Assembly: GCA_964017045.1 (NCBI GenBank)
Contig: OZ024809.1
Coordinates: 5,603,012 to 5,667,011, forward strand
Length of the DNA stretch: 64,000 nt
Direction of reading: 5' to 3'
Source of the DNA: Omphiscola glabra
Taxonomy: Eukaryota > Mollusca > Gastropoda > Lymnaeidae
A program made the translations under genes and the position numbers. The notes below the pieces were generated by a model. It was not told the origin of the DNA, ran no database searches, and was given only the letters and a program-made list of their open reading frames with translations. Of this stretch, positions 1 to 12,100 are shown piece after piece; position 1 is the stretch's first letter, and each line of letters opens with the position of its first letter.

Positions 1-1420
1 TGCAAATCCCAAGTTTTACATTTGTCAAAGGGGGCAGCTTTCGAAAACTAGTTTCATTTCTCCCATATCATAAACTCTTCTCTTGATACCTCGAATGCCA
101 ATGTTGATTCAAGAGTAGAAATAACAGCAGCAAATGTAATTTTAGTAAACAGCGTAATAATTGCGAAATGATTCAGTCTACAATATATGAAGTAAATTTA
201 GTAAAAGAACCAGGGTTGTGGCTTGATTTGTCTGTTGCTGATGTAGTTTACTGATTGCTCATGGTCTGAAAGACTGACAACAACATTTCAGGCCATTTGA
301 CAAGTCTTACAGTCATCTCAGTAGTTGCAAGCCTAGAAAATACTGCTCAGAGAAATGTTTCATTGGAACCATTGGAACAAAAGCCAATGGTGAGGATTTC
401 AAGATAGAATGGTTATTGTACTGGCCATAAATAGGATCTCCTGAAAGTATACAGACCAACAAAGGATGAATATAGATGAGAATACAAACCAACCAGGAAT
501 TTTATAGATCATATCAGGATCCCATGATGGTAGCAGAAATAAAGAAAAGGCAGGCTATGCTGGGCGGGACACTTAGAAAGAATGCCAAATGACAGAGGAG
601 TGAAGAGGGTGCACCACCAAAACCCCAGAGGAAACAGGCTTAGATGGATGGATGATGTGGAAAAAGATCTACAGCAGCTGGGAATCCAAGCATGGAAAAG
701 AGAAGCAACTGTTAGGTCTGAGTTGAAGGAAGTGGTGAGGCAGGCCAAAGCCCCACATGGGCTGTGGCACCACAGAGATGGATGGTCTGAGTGGAAGGAA
801 GTGGTGAGGCAGACCAAAGCATTAATTACATGGGCTGTAGTGCCACAGGGATGGATGGATGGTCTGAGTGGAAGGAAGTGATGAGGCAGGCCAAGGCACC
901 ACATGGGCTCTGGCACCACAGGGATGGATGGATAGTCTGAGTGGATAGATCAACAGGATCAGTTTATTGTTTTGTATACAAACTGTTACAAGAGTATCTC
1001 ATAATAAAAATCTTCAAATTTTGTAACGAGAGAAGGCTTCAGTAACTGATAGAATACTACTGTGATCGATAATCATGAAAACCACAGTCCTCATTGAGAC
1101 TGTGTGCTTATGTACTTAACACACAGGTGGGGAAAGGGCTTGACAGTATGGCAATAACTTAAAGTTGTATTGAAAATTAGAATGTTTTTAAATCCCTCTT
1201 TGACTCTAGATGAGAACCACATGGTATGGCTACAGCAACAATACTGAAATCAATAAAGGGAAATTTTTAAGATCTTCCAGCCTAGGGTGTTAATCAATCA
1301 CTGTGTATTTTAGTATTATATTTATATGTATTTATTAAATATTCACCCATCTTGTAACAAAGCATGCATTCAGATGGAAAAATTAATATTTTTACAATCT
1401 AGATTTCAATTATTACTTAC
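1..1420 (-). other. Gene A last intron (partial)
   Basis: Intron sequence after exon 5. Apart from the LINE remnant at about 500-960 I see no coding sequence. No exon resembling exon 6 of B, C or D is present on the minus strand here. Confidence 0.6.
500..960 (+). mobile_element. LINE 3'-end remnant with internal duplications
   Basis: The plus frame reads LCWAGHLERMPNDR, then PRGNRLRWMDDVEKDL and LGIQAWKREA. This is the degenerate C-terminal pattern (RWAGH..RMP, RWxDxVExDLxxLGIxxW) of non-LTR retrotransposon ORF2. After it, a segment of about 70-80 bp (GGAAGTGGTGAGGCAGRCCA to a GATGGATGG run) is present about three times. It is a 5'-truncated fossil in an intron of gene A, in the opposite orientation to the gene. 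Confidence 0.65.
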
Positions 1421-1531
1421 ATCACCATCACAACGCACATGTATCCACCAAGGATCATTTTCATCCCAATTATCTTTAATCAATGCAGGTACTGTTTCTG
1501 GTGTATACTCTTCCGGCATCCAATCAAATAT
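1421..1531 (-). CDS. ATP1B: Gene A exon 5 (ectodomain)
   Basis: 111 nt (37 codons), phase 0 at both ends. It encodes IFDWMPEEYTPE through WWIHVRCDGD, with the fifth conserved Cys and a GTAAGT donor. Exon 5 is also 111 nt in gene B and cassette C. Confidence 0.9.
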
Positions 1532-4500
1532 CTGTTAAAGTTTAAAGCCATCTTATTATGAACTATGGATACAGGTAAACAATAATAATAATAATGATAA
1601 ATCATAATAAGAATATCCTTTTGGATGATTAAGTACAAGAGTCTTGAAGGTTTTTTTTCCTGAGAGAAAATGAACATGTAATATACTTTTATAACACATC
1701 ATGTACCGTACAGGTACAAACAAAGAATAAAAGTCTATTCTTTTTTTTTAAAGTATGAAATCAGTAAATATTAACAGCATGAAGTGGGAGATATAAATAA
1801 CAATATTAGAACCTTCTCATTATATCTATTTTGGGTAGACATGGTAGTAATCTAGATTATCAGACATGTTACTGTGAGGTAAAGAAAAAATATTTTTTTT
1901 TTTACATGTGTCAGAAAAGTAATAGATTATTAAATTGACGATGCTTATCTGTTGGAGAGCCAAACCTTATTCAATTTGAGCAGTATACATGGCTGACCAT
2001 CATCAAATCCATAGTTCTGCTGCTTCACACAATCACCTCCAAGAACAATAGGATCAAAAACACAAACTTTGTCCAGTTCATCTGTACGACGTTTTCTGAT
2101 CTCACTGCAGTCTTTGTATCGATCTCCTACCTGGAGTTCATTTTCGTAATCTATAAGTGAAATCAAATCAATTTAGGCAAGTCAGTAAATTAGGCAATTA
2201 TATATCTGTTATGATTGATAATAATCAATTATTATAACGTTTATTATTAATGAAACTTTGACCACAAATAGTGTATCTTGAATAAATTATTACATATGTT
2301 GGCAAAATATTTTAACTACTTTCTAAAATGTTTTTTTTTTATATTGTATGCTAGAATTCTTAAAATAAAATGTTTAAATGCAAACATTGCAATGGCTGCT
2401 TTCATTTCAATCCCTGTATGCAAAGCTTGGAGAGGTTCTTAAATTATTTTTAAGAATGGGATTTAATCCCGATTTAATCCCAATGTCTGAGGTAAGCACA
2501 TAAATTATTTAATAATAGAAATTATGTAACAGTAAAATAATTGCAGTTAAAATAATTTCTCAAAATGGTTAAAGTCACAACCAAAAAAACTTACACATGA
2601 TATAAGCTTCAATGTGATCAAGCAGGTGGGTATAGGTAGTGATGTCCCCTTTCAAAAATCGTATGAGCGTTGATCCTATATGAGGCTGAGGCCGGAAGGA
2701 CATGCCAGGTGTCTGTCCACAATTACAACATAGTGTCATGATTTTCTTAAACACTTATTGTTAAGTAAATAATCAAACAATATTCTAGGTACTATTCATT
2801 TACTTTTGAAACTTCAGTGGCCTATATTATAATTTAGAGAGAAGCGATTATTTCAATAAATGTCCAAATAGTTTACATATTTATTAAACAAAAAAATAAA
2901 TGTAGATATTGTCCTTATGTCACAAGTAGCACCATATTCACAAACGTGAAATTATTTTATTTACCTCATGTTTATGCATATATTTATATATTAAACAAAT
3001 CATGCACATAATTTTACAATTATTCACAATTCTAAAAAAGAGCTTGTGGGAGATGGGTACCAATCACTGCATCATTACTTGCTAGTGCAATGTGAAATAT
3101 ACAAGATGCTTTATCCTTTCTGACTTAATGGGGCATCTGTGCTACTGAGACCTCAGTAACTTACCAAAAATTGTATGAAGTGGTTTTTCTACTATGGTCT
3201 ACTTAAGCTTTAAAAAACGACTTACTGACAAGTTGTTTAGGTAATGAATGGGAAAATATTGGAATGCACAGCAGTTATCTCGTCTAACCAAATCCATAAT
3301 ATGAAATGTTTAGCACTTAAACTTAAGCAAAATGCTTGAAATGTTGAAAAGCGCTCAAGACACAAAAAGTTCTATAAATGTGAGTTAAGTAGTTAAAACT
3401 CAAAGAAAATCTTTATAAAGAACAAAATAAGCGTTATGCTACAAGTTTTATATTTCTATTTTGATCAAAAGAATATTATCAATACAACAGTGGCAAAACA
3501 TATTAAAAACTGAATGGTAAGCAAGCTCTAAAAAAGCATAATAAAATAAAATATATTGAAATTAAACAAATGTACACAAAACTACTGACAATGAAGACCT
3601 TAAAGTTAAAATTGTTAAGTTCAGAAATCAAAAAAATAAAATACAAAAATGAGCTCATTCTACTTGGTTGCATCTGACAACCTAGGTTGATACGGTAGAG
3701 TTCATAGAGAGCTTATGGGATTCAAACCACTAAGATATGTAAATGGAGTTTACAACATGTACACTATACACAATTTGTTTTAGTTACACAACTCCATACA
3801 GCTTTGCATCTTTTGAGTTACATGATAACAATAAATGATGACCCATTTCATTTTGTGTGGGCCTGAAATATAATTACATATTATATAATATTATTAGTGG
3901 ACTAATTGGAAATATTGATAACTACAGACACATCAACAAATACAATTTGTGCATGTTTTTATTTAAACTAGTTACATTTGATGAAAGAGCAAATGAAATG
4001 AAATGTGAATTTGATGATAAACTGTTATTAGATTAGTTAATTTTAAAAAATTAACTTTAAAAATATGTAATTTTACAAAGGTTTTACATTGAACGATCAG
4101 AAGGATATTATGACCTAAAATATGAATATTTGTTTAAATTCTGAATAGGTAGAATTGACTTAAGTAGAGCGCCTTAAAAGTTATTATTTTCAAACTTATT
4201 AGTCGTTTCTTTTATTTTTTAAATAAATTTTGATCTTATTGAATTTTTAAACAAATTTCATTGACTTGTTGGGAAAGCACATTCTTATGATCTTTTAAAC
4301 CAGAACTTTGATACCAAAATATGACATCCATTGTAAATGAAAAAAATATTCCACTCTTTGTATTCTTCAAGATAAACATAAATAGCTGAATCAACATGAT
4401 GTTGATACTACAACATGAATCTTGGAGCCAGAAAATTTATATCGGACACAATATTAAGTATAATAAAGAGAGATAAATCTCAGAATGTTAAATCAAATTA

Positions 4501-7289
4501 ATGTTAGTAATTTTAGTAATTGTACCGGTAATAAAAATAATTATAGAGAGAAAAAAATAAAGATGCTACATATAGCAGACTTTAAAATGCAGAGACACTC
4601 ATTTAAATAAAGTAGAAAACTTACTCCGTACTGACATAAAGAATCAGTGATGAGCGAGAAAGGTTCATCCTTTCACTGTGAATGGTTGATGCTACGAACA
4701 ATGACCAAAAACATGAACATAACAATGGCACAAATGTTTTGGGAAAATAAATTGCACTGAGCCCTCTGTATTACTTTTAAATATGTTTTATTAGATATTA
4801 CACTGAGCTCCACATAAACGCTCATTGATAAGAAAGTCTTCATTACTTAAGAGATTGAGATGATTTCATTACCAGAACTAAATACAGGTGACTTTTATTT
4901 ATTGTGGAATGAATTAACATGAAAACAAAATTAAATGAGATTTTTAACAACATATATATATTTTACCATAGAATTTAATTTTCAATAAAAAAATATTTTT
5001 AAAATCGGAATAGACTATGTGCATGCTCAACAGAATAGATAGAGGTGTTGTTGTAGATGGTGGCTTAAGCAATATTAACTTTCTCTCCATTTTGGGGTGC
5101 CTGATAGTGATCCAGCTTCAATTAAATTTTAAAAAAAAATTTTTTTTCCTGTGTGGCCTGAAGGTGAACCTGCTACCACTGCTGCAAATGAAGAATATTT
5201 TATTAGTTTAAAATTACAATTTGCCAAAAGTATTACAGTAAATGATGTTAGTCACTCGCCTACCTGTAATATGCTGCTACCTCCCTGAAGAGTTGGATAA
5301 TTCCAGTCTATAACCCAGTAGAAAATTCCACAAAATACAGCTGAGAATCCAAGCAATGCCAACAGGAACACAATGATGCAGACAATGTAAAGGACTGGGA
5401 ATAATAAATAATAAAGTAAAAATTAATAATTAATCATGAAAGTAGTGTAGTATAATGTAATCATCTAGTAACTTTTTTTTTAATACTAGTTGAAATGAAT
5501 GAATTCAATGAAACAAAGTATGTGAAAACCTGAAAAAGAGAATGCAACAAAACAATGAACGTATTGAGTACTGGCATTGGACTTCATGGGTGAACAAACA
5601 ACAGTAAAAACAGAATTAAATAAAAATAAAACTTAGCTGTGATCTGTAATGTAAGATCTGAGACTGAGAGGACAGCAAGAGGAATGCTTGCAGTCTCTCC
5701 CCCTTATTACCACAGTGAATTATATTGCTATCAATGAATGAGATTACTTTTTTACATCACTTGTCAAACTTAAACTTAAACAGACTAATAACGGGGTACT
5801 AATAAATTAAGTTTAAAATTATAGTTGAAGATAAAACAATGAATATTGGCATTTGGTTTGGTAAGCCTTTTAATAACTTTCAATACTTATCTTTTATATT
5901 ATTATTATTATATTATATTTATATGTTGAGGCTAAGAAGGGGCCAGTGATGTGCTGCCAATTCTTACCACTCCCCCCAACTTTTTTTTTTTTAAGTGCCC
6001 GCAAATTCATCAAACAAAATTCATATCATATCATTTTCCATAATTAAGCTGGATTGCTTATTTAGACTAATCCAAGTGTGTAACCCAGTAACTTTTGTAA
6101 AGTGCCCTGTGTGCCTGTACTGTGTGACAACTGAACTATGAATGAGAATGGGCAATCATGATGACTGAGTGATTCAATTTGACTCAGTAGTAGTAGTGCT
6201 AGTGATCAGTACACATACCAACTGGTTCTCACATCTAACTCTGACTCCGTCAATCGGAACGTATACTTAAATAAAGTGGCTGATTTTTACAAGCGTAGCC
6301 GTGACGTCATTTGCGTGGATTCACTCCCCTTATTTTTTTTATTAGAGTTATATTTTACTTAAATTACGATGGCATGTTTTTTAATTAAATTTTTATTGGT
6401 TGATTAAATATAATGATAAAATTTGATTGGTTGGCTGATTTAGTATTTTATGTCGTCTGCCATGATGACCACACGTGTTTTATTCCTGTTTCATTAATTT
6501 TTGGATATTCTTTTCGTTGGAACCTGAAATAAAGTGTGTAAAAGTGTATTCCATGAAAATGTAAGTTGGGTTTTCATTACTTCTTTATTTTATAATTAAT
6601 TTTGGCCACTTTTCTTTGTTTTTTTACAACTTTCCTACTTTTCAGGGTCAAAACCCAGCGCCACGTTAGGCTAAGGCGAGAGTGTCAAAACGCTCGTTCC
6701 GATAGGGTCAAAACCCTGTTAGGGAGAGGGTCAAAACCCTGTTAGGGAGAGGGTCAAAACCCTGTTAGGGAGAGGGTCAAAACCCTGTTAGGGAGGAATT
6801 TAGGGTTCAGGTTAGGGTGAGGGATAGATTTAGATCATTTTTTCATTTTAAAAAACTTTTTATTCGTAATTTTAGCAAAAAACATGAGTTATTTTATTTT
6901 TCCACGGCCGTCATCTTGGTTGTCCCGACCCGTGAACACGTAAAAGTTCGCGGGTCGGGGCAACCAAGATGGCGGCCATGGTAAAAGACGCGGCTATCTT
7001 TCTAAAAATTTACCAATAAAGTTTAAGATTAAGTTAATTAGTTAAAAGTTTAGTGAAAGTGTAAGTTTAATTTAATTAGTCGTTCGTTAAAGTTAAAAAG
7101 TTATCTGAATAGTTTACCCCAATCAACGGGTGTTCTTCCCATAAAAGTACCATCCTCCGGGTTATAGAGCCAATATCTCGTCTGAGTCAGGCGGTCCCCA
7201 AAGGTTTCTCTCTGAATTCCAGTACTAGCGATTGTACTTTGATACAGCGCAGAACTGGCAGCAGAATACGCAGAGACGTGCGACGCCAT
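1421..7289 (-). CDS. ATP1B: Gene A: Na+/K+-ATPase beta subunit, exons 1-5 (3' end outside window)
   Basis: Beta subunit of the P-type Na+/K+ pump, a type II membrane protein that pairs with the alpha subunit in the ER and plasma membrane. Coding exons on the minus strand are 7289-7118, 5394-5264, 2712-2595, 2150-1966 and 1531-1421 (717 nt, 239 codons), all with AG/GT borders and phases 1, 0, 1, 0, 0. Visible are a 57-residue cytoplasmic N-terminus ending in GRTPVDW, one long hydrophobic segment (exon 2), and an ectodomain with Cys in YKDC, DKVC, GGDC, GQPC and VRC. These are five of the six disulfide cysteines typical of the family. The sixth would be in exon 6, which I could not find in 1-1420, so it should lie left of the window. 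Gene B is its close paralogue, with exons of identical length. No N-X-S/T glycosylation site is visible, unlike most beta subunits. H+/K+-ATPase beta is an alternative family label. Confidence 0.9.
1966..2150 (-). CDS. ATP1B: Gene A exon 4 (ectodomain, two disulfide pairs)
   Basis: 185 nt encoding YYENELQVGD through LLKLNK. It carries four of the six conserved cysteines and the YGFDDGQPC block typical of beta subunits. 58 of 62 residues match gene B. The donor AAG/GTTTGG is weak, and gene B has the same GTTTG form. Confidence 0.9.
2595..2712 (-). CDS. ATP1B: Gene A exon 3 (proximal ectodomain)
   Basis: 118 nt, acceptor GGACAG and donor ATGT/GTAAGT. It encodes TPGMSFRPQP through DHIEAYIM and ends in phase 1. 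This matches gene B exon 3 in length and phase. Confidence 0.88.
2713..5263 (-). other. Gene A intron 2
   Basis: 2.55 kb of AT-rich intron. I see no ORF of note, no RNA gene and no recognisable mobile element; there are short A/T runs only. Confidence 0.55.
5264..5394 (-). CDS. ATP1B: Gene A exon 2 (transmembrane helix)
   Basis: 131 nt, acceptor TCCCAG and donor CAG/GTAGGC. It encodes the single membrane span, beginning VLYIVCIIVF and running to FYWVIDW, then a juxtamembrane stretch ending SSILQ. It ends in phase 0. Confidence 0.9.
5525..5720. repeat. Dispersed repeat, copy 1 (related to about 19029-19190)
   Basis: The block GAATGCAACAAAACAATGAA, followed by an AACAAACAACAG / AAAAACAGAATTAAAT stretch and a GAGAGGACAGCAAGAGG region, recurs in diverged form around 19037-19180 (GGAACGCAACAAAACAACGA ... 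GAGGGCAGCAAAAG). It lies in intron 1 of gene A. The family is unknown. Confidence 0.4.
6701..6796. repeat. 23-bp minisatellite, about 4 copies
   Basis: Unit AGGGAGAGGGTCAAAACCCTG plus TT. Full copies lie at 6721-6743, 6744-6766 and 6767-6789, with partial copies on either side. Each unit holds the inverted pair AGGGT / ACCCT. It lies in intron 1 of gene A, next to a TTAGGG-like tract. Confidence 0.8.
6797..6990 (+). repeat. Dispersed element with TTAGGG-like motif and hairpin, copy 1
   Basis: Contains TTTAGGGTTCAGGTTAGGGT, then GGGATAGATTTAG, then an A/T-rich part (TTTTTCATTTT ... TTATTCGTAATTTTA), and ends near GGTAAAAGACGCGG. The same order of blocks appears on the opposite strand at about 54490-54642. 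Class unknown, probably a non-autonomous transposon. Confidence 0.55.
6906..6977. repeat. 32-bp inverted repeat (hairpin)
   Basis: Left arm 6906-6937 and right arm 6946-6977 pair at 29 of 32 positions around an 8-base spacer. All three mismatches are T against C between the arms, so each would be a G-U pair in one RNA orientation. The arms contain CATCTTGGTTG and CCGACCCG. It lies in intron 1 of gene A. Confidence 0.85.
7118..7289 (-). CDS. ATP1B: Gene A exon 1 (cytoplasmic N-terminus)
   Basis: Starts at the ATG at 7289-7287 (MASHVSAYS...) and ends in phase 1 at GATTGGG before a GTAAAC donor. It encodes 57 residues rich in Ser, Ala and Thr. 48 of 57 residues match gene B exon 1. An open frame continues upstream to a GTG (VEPRFNAE), but it has no AUG, so the MAS start is preferred. 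Confidence 0.88.
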
Positions 7290-7345
7290 TTTTAAAAATA
7301 ATATAAATAAAATTTCCGCATTGAACCTAGGCTCCACCTGGAGGC
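7290..7345 (-). promoter_or_regulatory. Conserved 5' leader block of gene A
   Basis: Just upstream of the ATG, the minus strand reads CCAG/GTGGAGCCTAGGTT then CAATGCGGAA. Gene B has CCAG/GTGGAGCCAAGATCG then AACGCGGAA. In both genes the block is in frame with the ATG (VEPRxNAE). CCAG/G also looks like a 3' splice site, so a non-coding upstream exon is possible. Confidence 0.45.
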
Positions 7346-7959
7346 AGGTATCTAAAGACTAAAGGTGTGCAATATCGGAGAACAAGCTGTAGTATCGTAA
7401 ACTTCTCAGTAAACACTAAAAGGTTTCTCTAACGCACAAGTATAATGAGGATCGACTATGATGAATGCATAGACCGTTTGATTGATTTATTTTTTATTTA
7501 CTTAAAAATATTAAAATCTTGACAAATAATTAAAATGAGATGAAACTATTTTATAATTGGTCGTCCAATGCTTCCCCCCTCCTCCCCGCTCAAATTTTGT
7601 GAGCCCACACGCAAAAGCAAATAACATTATTTTTTAAAACTTAGTTACCAGTTTTATTAAAATGCACTTACAACAATGTTTTAAAAATATTTCTTTGTTT
7701 GTCTTAGCTAAGTTTACTAAGCAATCACAACATATTTGTAATGTTGTTAAAAATTTTAATGTAAAGGATTAATCAGAGTTATTATTCTGATATCGCTACT
7801 CACAATAGTAAATATGGTTAAGGAGAAATAGGAGAATCAACGAAACGTATTGCAGAAAAAAAAAAGGGGGGGGGGGGGTAATATTAATATCTTTTCGCGT
7901 CTATTTTACTTTGTAAGAAACATTAAAATAATGTCATTTGTGGACATAATTTTCCAAAA

Positions 7960-8285
7960 AAACAAAAAGGTCATCATCATCGCCTGTCGTCCCGCCTGGG
8001 GCATAGGCCACAAACAAAGGCTCTCCAGGCATCCCGGTCTTGGGCAAGTCTCTCCAGCTGTCCCCAGTTGTGCCCACCCTTTTTGGTGTCTGCCTCCAGC
8101 TCCCTTCTCCAAGTCATTTTGGGTCGACCTCTTTTTCTCTTTCCCTGGGGGTTCCAAGTGAGGGCTTGTCTCGTGATACTTGATGTGGACTTTCTGAGGG
8201 TGTGACCAATCCATCTCCATCTGCGCTGACAGACTAACTCTTCAACTGATTTTTGTTGTGTGGTACCGTCCAAATATTATATAAC
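7960..8285 (-). mobile_element. RTE-like LINE, 3' terminal fragment
   Basis: The minus frame (8273-7977) reads [42 protein letters not shown] and LCPRRDD. This is a C-terminal signature of RTE-type non-LTR elements. The 3' end is a GATGATGATGA microsatellite, as is common for that group. It is heavily 5'-truncated. A related longer copy lies at about 13030-14450. Confidence 0.8.
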
Positions 8286-8875
8286 GTCGAGGAGGAAGGG
8301 GTGTGTTTATTATATTTGTTATATTGTGTTATTTGAAACGGGGTGGGGGTAAGGAGCAATGTTGTATAGCAATTATTTTTATTCATTTATGTTTTAATTC
8401 TTATTTTTTCAAAATTTCTGCTTTTCAAATTTACGAAATTCGCCTAGATTATTGTTTAAAAAAATAATTAAAATGTATTTTTTTTAGCTTACAATACAAT
8501 AAAAACCAAATAATTTTTGGCTCTTTATTTATTGTTTCAGCTTGTTTTGGGGACTTTATTCTGCTTAAAATGTTAAAATATATAAGTGGTGGTGGTCAAT
8601 GGAAATGATCAATATAATATAGCATAGCGTTAAAATTTGTGGATTGTGGGTCAAACTGTCATGAGTCATATGTTTGTATTTTTGTATGTGCACAGCCCTG
8701 AATGGTTAGAATAACTGATAATTATTCATTTATGTTGAAGGTCCGATACTTTTTAAGCTTCCCGTTATTGTTTCTCCATTATACCCTTGCCAAAGGTGAT
8801 TTGTCGGAATTATAGCATAACTGCCCGAAATAAAACTGATCCTTTCCGATAGAAAGTTATCCGATCTCACCTGTG

Positions 8876-8955
8876 ACAGATTAACCCAGGTGGAGCCAAG
8901 ATCGAACGCGGAAGAGTTGACACACTGGGACACACAGGGTGTGAAAACATCCAAA
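8876..8955 (+). promoter_or_regulatory. Conserved 5' leader block of gene B
   Basis: Counterpart of the gene A leader. CCCAG/GTGGAGCC starts at about 8886 and is in frame with the ATG at 8956. The first eight codons after the AG match gene A (VEPRxNAE); the following 14 codons do not. Confidence 0.45.
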
Positions 8956-9127
8956 ATGGCTTCACAAGTTTCAGCATATTCGGCTGCTAGTTCAGCGATG
9001 TACCAGAGTACAATTGCGAGTACTGGCATTCAAAGAGAAACTTTGCAAGATCGTATGACTCAGACAAAAAACTGGCTGTACAACCCCGAAGATGGAACTG
9101 TGATGGGAAGAACGCCCTTTGATTGGT
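8956..9127 (+). CDS. ATP1B: Gene B exon 1 (cytoplasmic N-terminus)
   Basis: ATG at 8956 (MASQVSAYS), phase 1 end at GATTGGT with donor GTAGGT. 172 nt, the same as gene A exon 1. The open frame read through the donor (to 9162) is intron. Confidence 0.9.
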
Positions 9128-12100
9128 GTAGGTGTTCTGATGTGCCAAGTCTAAGTTACTAAGTTCTAGTAGTAGTAGTCTGTAATTCAAAATAAATAAT
9201 GGGTTACTTAAACAATTTTGTAAAATATATTTTTGGCCATTATATTCTATGGAGTAGATATATTGAAGTTTTCACACAATTGTATTTCACATAACCCCAC
9301 AGGCCAGAGCCTTGGCCTTGACTTAGACTTAACTAATAACAACTCTCACTCATGACACTGAATTCGGTAAACAATATTACATAATCTCACCGGACAGGGC
9401 CTTAACTCTCACTCAAGTCACTAACAGTAAATTCAGTGAACAATTTTAATTTAGCAAATAGGCCTACTGACTAAGACTGAACTGGCACTGGCCACCGGCA
9501 TTTCAAATTACACAATCAAAATCATATCAATTACAATGGACACTTATTATAAGAGCCCCAAATTACCACCATAAGCTATGGCAGGGTACTGGAGCTTGGC
9601 TTTTGTGATTCACATAGAACAATTGTTCCCTTTTCAATCCCATTTGACATGGACATTTTTTGTGGGTTTTTTTGGTAATGGGGCAAAATGGGGAATGAGC
9701 CAAATTCCACAGAGATCTATGGTTCCTCCTAAGATCAACTGGGCTAAGTCTAAGCTTATGCCTAACTAATTTAACTTGTAACGAGGTTGGATTACCATAC
9801 TATATAGTACATCTATAGCATCTTCAGATATGCCCCAAGACCCATCAATGGACACCCTTCCTATTGTCATTGTAGTCTCAGCTGAGGGTGTTACACACTG
9901 TGCACCACAGTCTTAGACATATGAACATGTATTATATTAAATAACAACATGGCAATGCAGTATTGCCTGCAAGAGGGTAGATATGGGAAGTGTAAAATTG
10001 TGTATTTAACAAGTATATTCCTGGGAAACCCAATTTATACTTAGGACTCATTACAATCTGCAATTTTTTTTCTTTATTTTCTTTGCAACATGCGCCCTAA
10101 AAATTAAATCTTGTTACGGTTCATACATCACTTAGTTAAATTTTTTTAACTTAAAATTATTATTTTTAGCCCCACCCTCTCCCCATCGTCACAAAATGTG
10201 AGACCCCCCATTCTCAGTTATGTCATAAACCTCTGCCCCCCCCCCCCCCCCCCCCCCCAAAAAAATCAATAAAGATTGTTTTGGTTCACCTGATGTTAAA
10301 AAATTATCATTGTAGTCTGTAAATTAATGACTGGTTGTCAGATAGTAAATTTAATTGTGCTTCTGTATCTAAAGTCAGTAGGTACATGAGCATGTAATTC
10401 AGAAGAAAAACTCATTCAGACCATTAATGTCTAGACCTTTTCATTTACAAACTCTTAAATATTCCTATCCCTTGGATATGCCTATCAAATTACCACATCT
10501 GTGTCAGAAACATCCACCTTGCCCCTCACAGATCAGAGGTTTGTTAACTGCGGAAGTGTCACAAGGTTAAAAAGTATCACAACTATTTGACATATGGCAC
10601 CTATGCAAAACATGGATGCAGCAAGGATGTTTTGACTCGATTGCTAAGATATGCTTAAGACCAGAAAGCTGGAACTCGGTTAAGCCTGTCGACATAAATT
10701 TTATTGCATATATTAAAGTTTGGCGGGCTCTCCTTAAGTCTGTACAGTACATATTGTCTACACAAATTACAAGAAACTTGTGAAACTTAATTACTTTCTT
10801 ATCAGTGTACTATTTTAGTATCATACTCATTACAAGTGTTCAATTTCACCAAGTATGATCATGTCTGCGAGTCCACACATAAAAATACTTAACAAATTCA
10901 CATTGGCGATCTCAGGATCATCTCAATGTAACAAAGTTTAGAAGTTCCATGCCCCTAATAATGTAAAGTGTATGTTTTATTTTACATGTAGACACACTTT
11001 TTTTACATGCATCTCTTGAACATGGATTTTTGTTAATGATACTAAAGTTTCTATCATTTAGTGGTCGTCCATTAATTATGTCAACAAAATGGGAGGGGGT
11101 GTAGGGGTTTCGGAAATGTTTGACAATAGTTGACAAAGGGAGGGGGGCATGTTTTCTCTATTAAAATTGTAATCTTAAAAATTGACTGGGAATTACATTA
11201 TTTTAACTAATTTAATGAGTGTAAATTATAAAAGTTATATAATTTTTAGGCTTTTAACAATATAAGATTGATTTATTGTGTGTCTGTGTCCTGCTGATGG
11301 CTGGTCAGAATGTTAGCACACTTTGTTAGTGCCAGAGAGGTAACAAATTGGCCTCTCTTCATCTGTAGATTCTGTTTGTCACAAATAACTAGGGCGTTAT
11401 GTTTGCGATCATGTTGCAGGTATGGAACAAAGGCAAGGTTCAAGTGTCATGTGCAGTCAAGATAAATGATTTTGATAGTGTATGAATACGATATTTTTAG
11501 AATTAGGGGTAAATAAAGTGAGTAACAATAATAACATCACTGCTTGAACAGATTTGAAAAATCTGTAACATCTATTTTGCATCACAAGTCATGTTGAAAA
11601 AGCATGTTCAACAGCATTGACAATTCATAAGAAATTACCACCTGCTCCTCGACTAATGCAAGTAGCTGCCAGGAGAGAGAGAGAGCCTATGGCAATTATT
11701 GCTCACACTGACAATGCTTCTATTTTACTTGCTGAATGTTTAGATGAGGATGATGTTGACTTGTCTGGTATATCAGTTCCGCTAGATGAAAATGATAAAT
11801 CAGCTACTATGCCCATTGTTACGATAGACCAACACCTGGCTACTCCCTGGGAAGATGATAGCAGCTAGAAACTATACTATAATGGTCAGCTATACTGACA
11901 ATAATCATATTTATACTTACACAAACAATGATATTTATTCTTTAACAACCTTTTCATTGATTCTGCCTTATAAAATTTAAGTGTAAAAACTTTTTAACAT
12001 GTTGATTAACAAACTAAAGATGTAATAAAATGTTTTTCCTACAATTTTGTGTCATTAAAATAGATCAGCTTAAAGTTAAATGTATTTATATATTTATTTA

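Larger units (their letters stand above)
7290..8955. promoter_or_regulatory. Divergent intergenic region of genes A and B (candidate bidirectional promoter)
   Basis: 1,666 bp between the two divergent start codons. It must hold the 5' leaders of both genes, and therefore probably their promoters, unless distal first exons exist. It contains a LINE 3' fragment (about 7960-8285) and two GGTCGTCC/CGTCC-type transposon ends (near 7559 and 8268). No clear TATA box could be assigned. Confidence 0.45.

Noticed and set aside
1..1420. Search for exon 6 of gene A
   Set aside because: No minus-strand sequence with the YFPxQGF or FExLV pattern and a following stop; the exon must lie outside the window.
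8730..9190. Minus-strand open frames of 99 and 67 codons
   Set aside because: Antisense to exon 1 of gene B; the paralogue alignment supports the plus strand.
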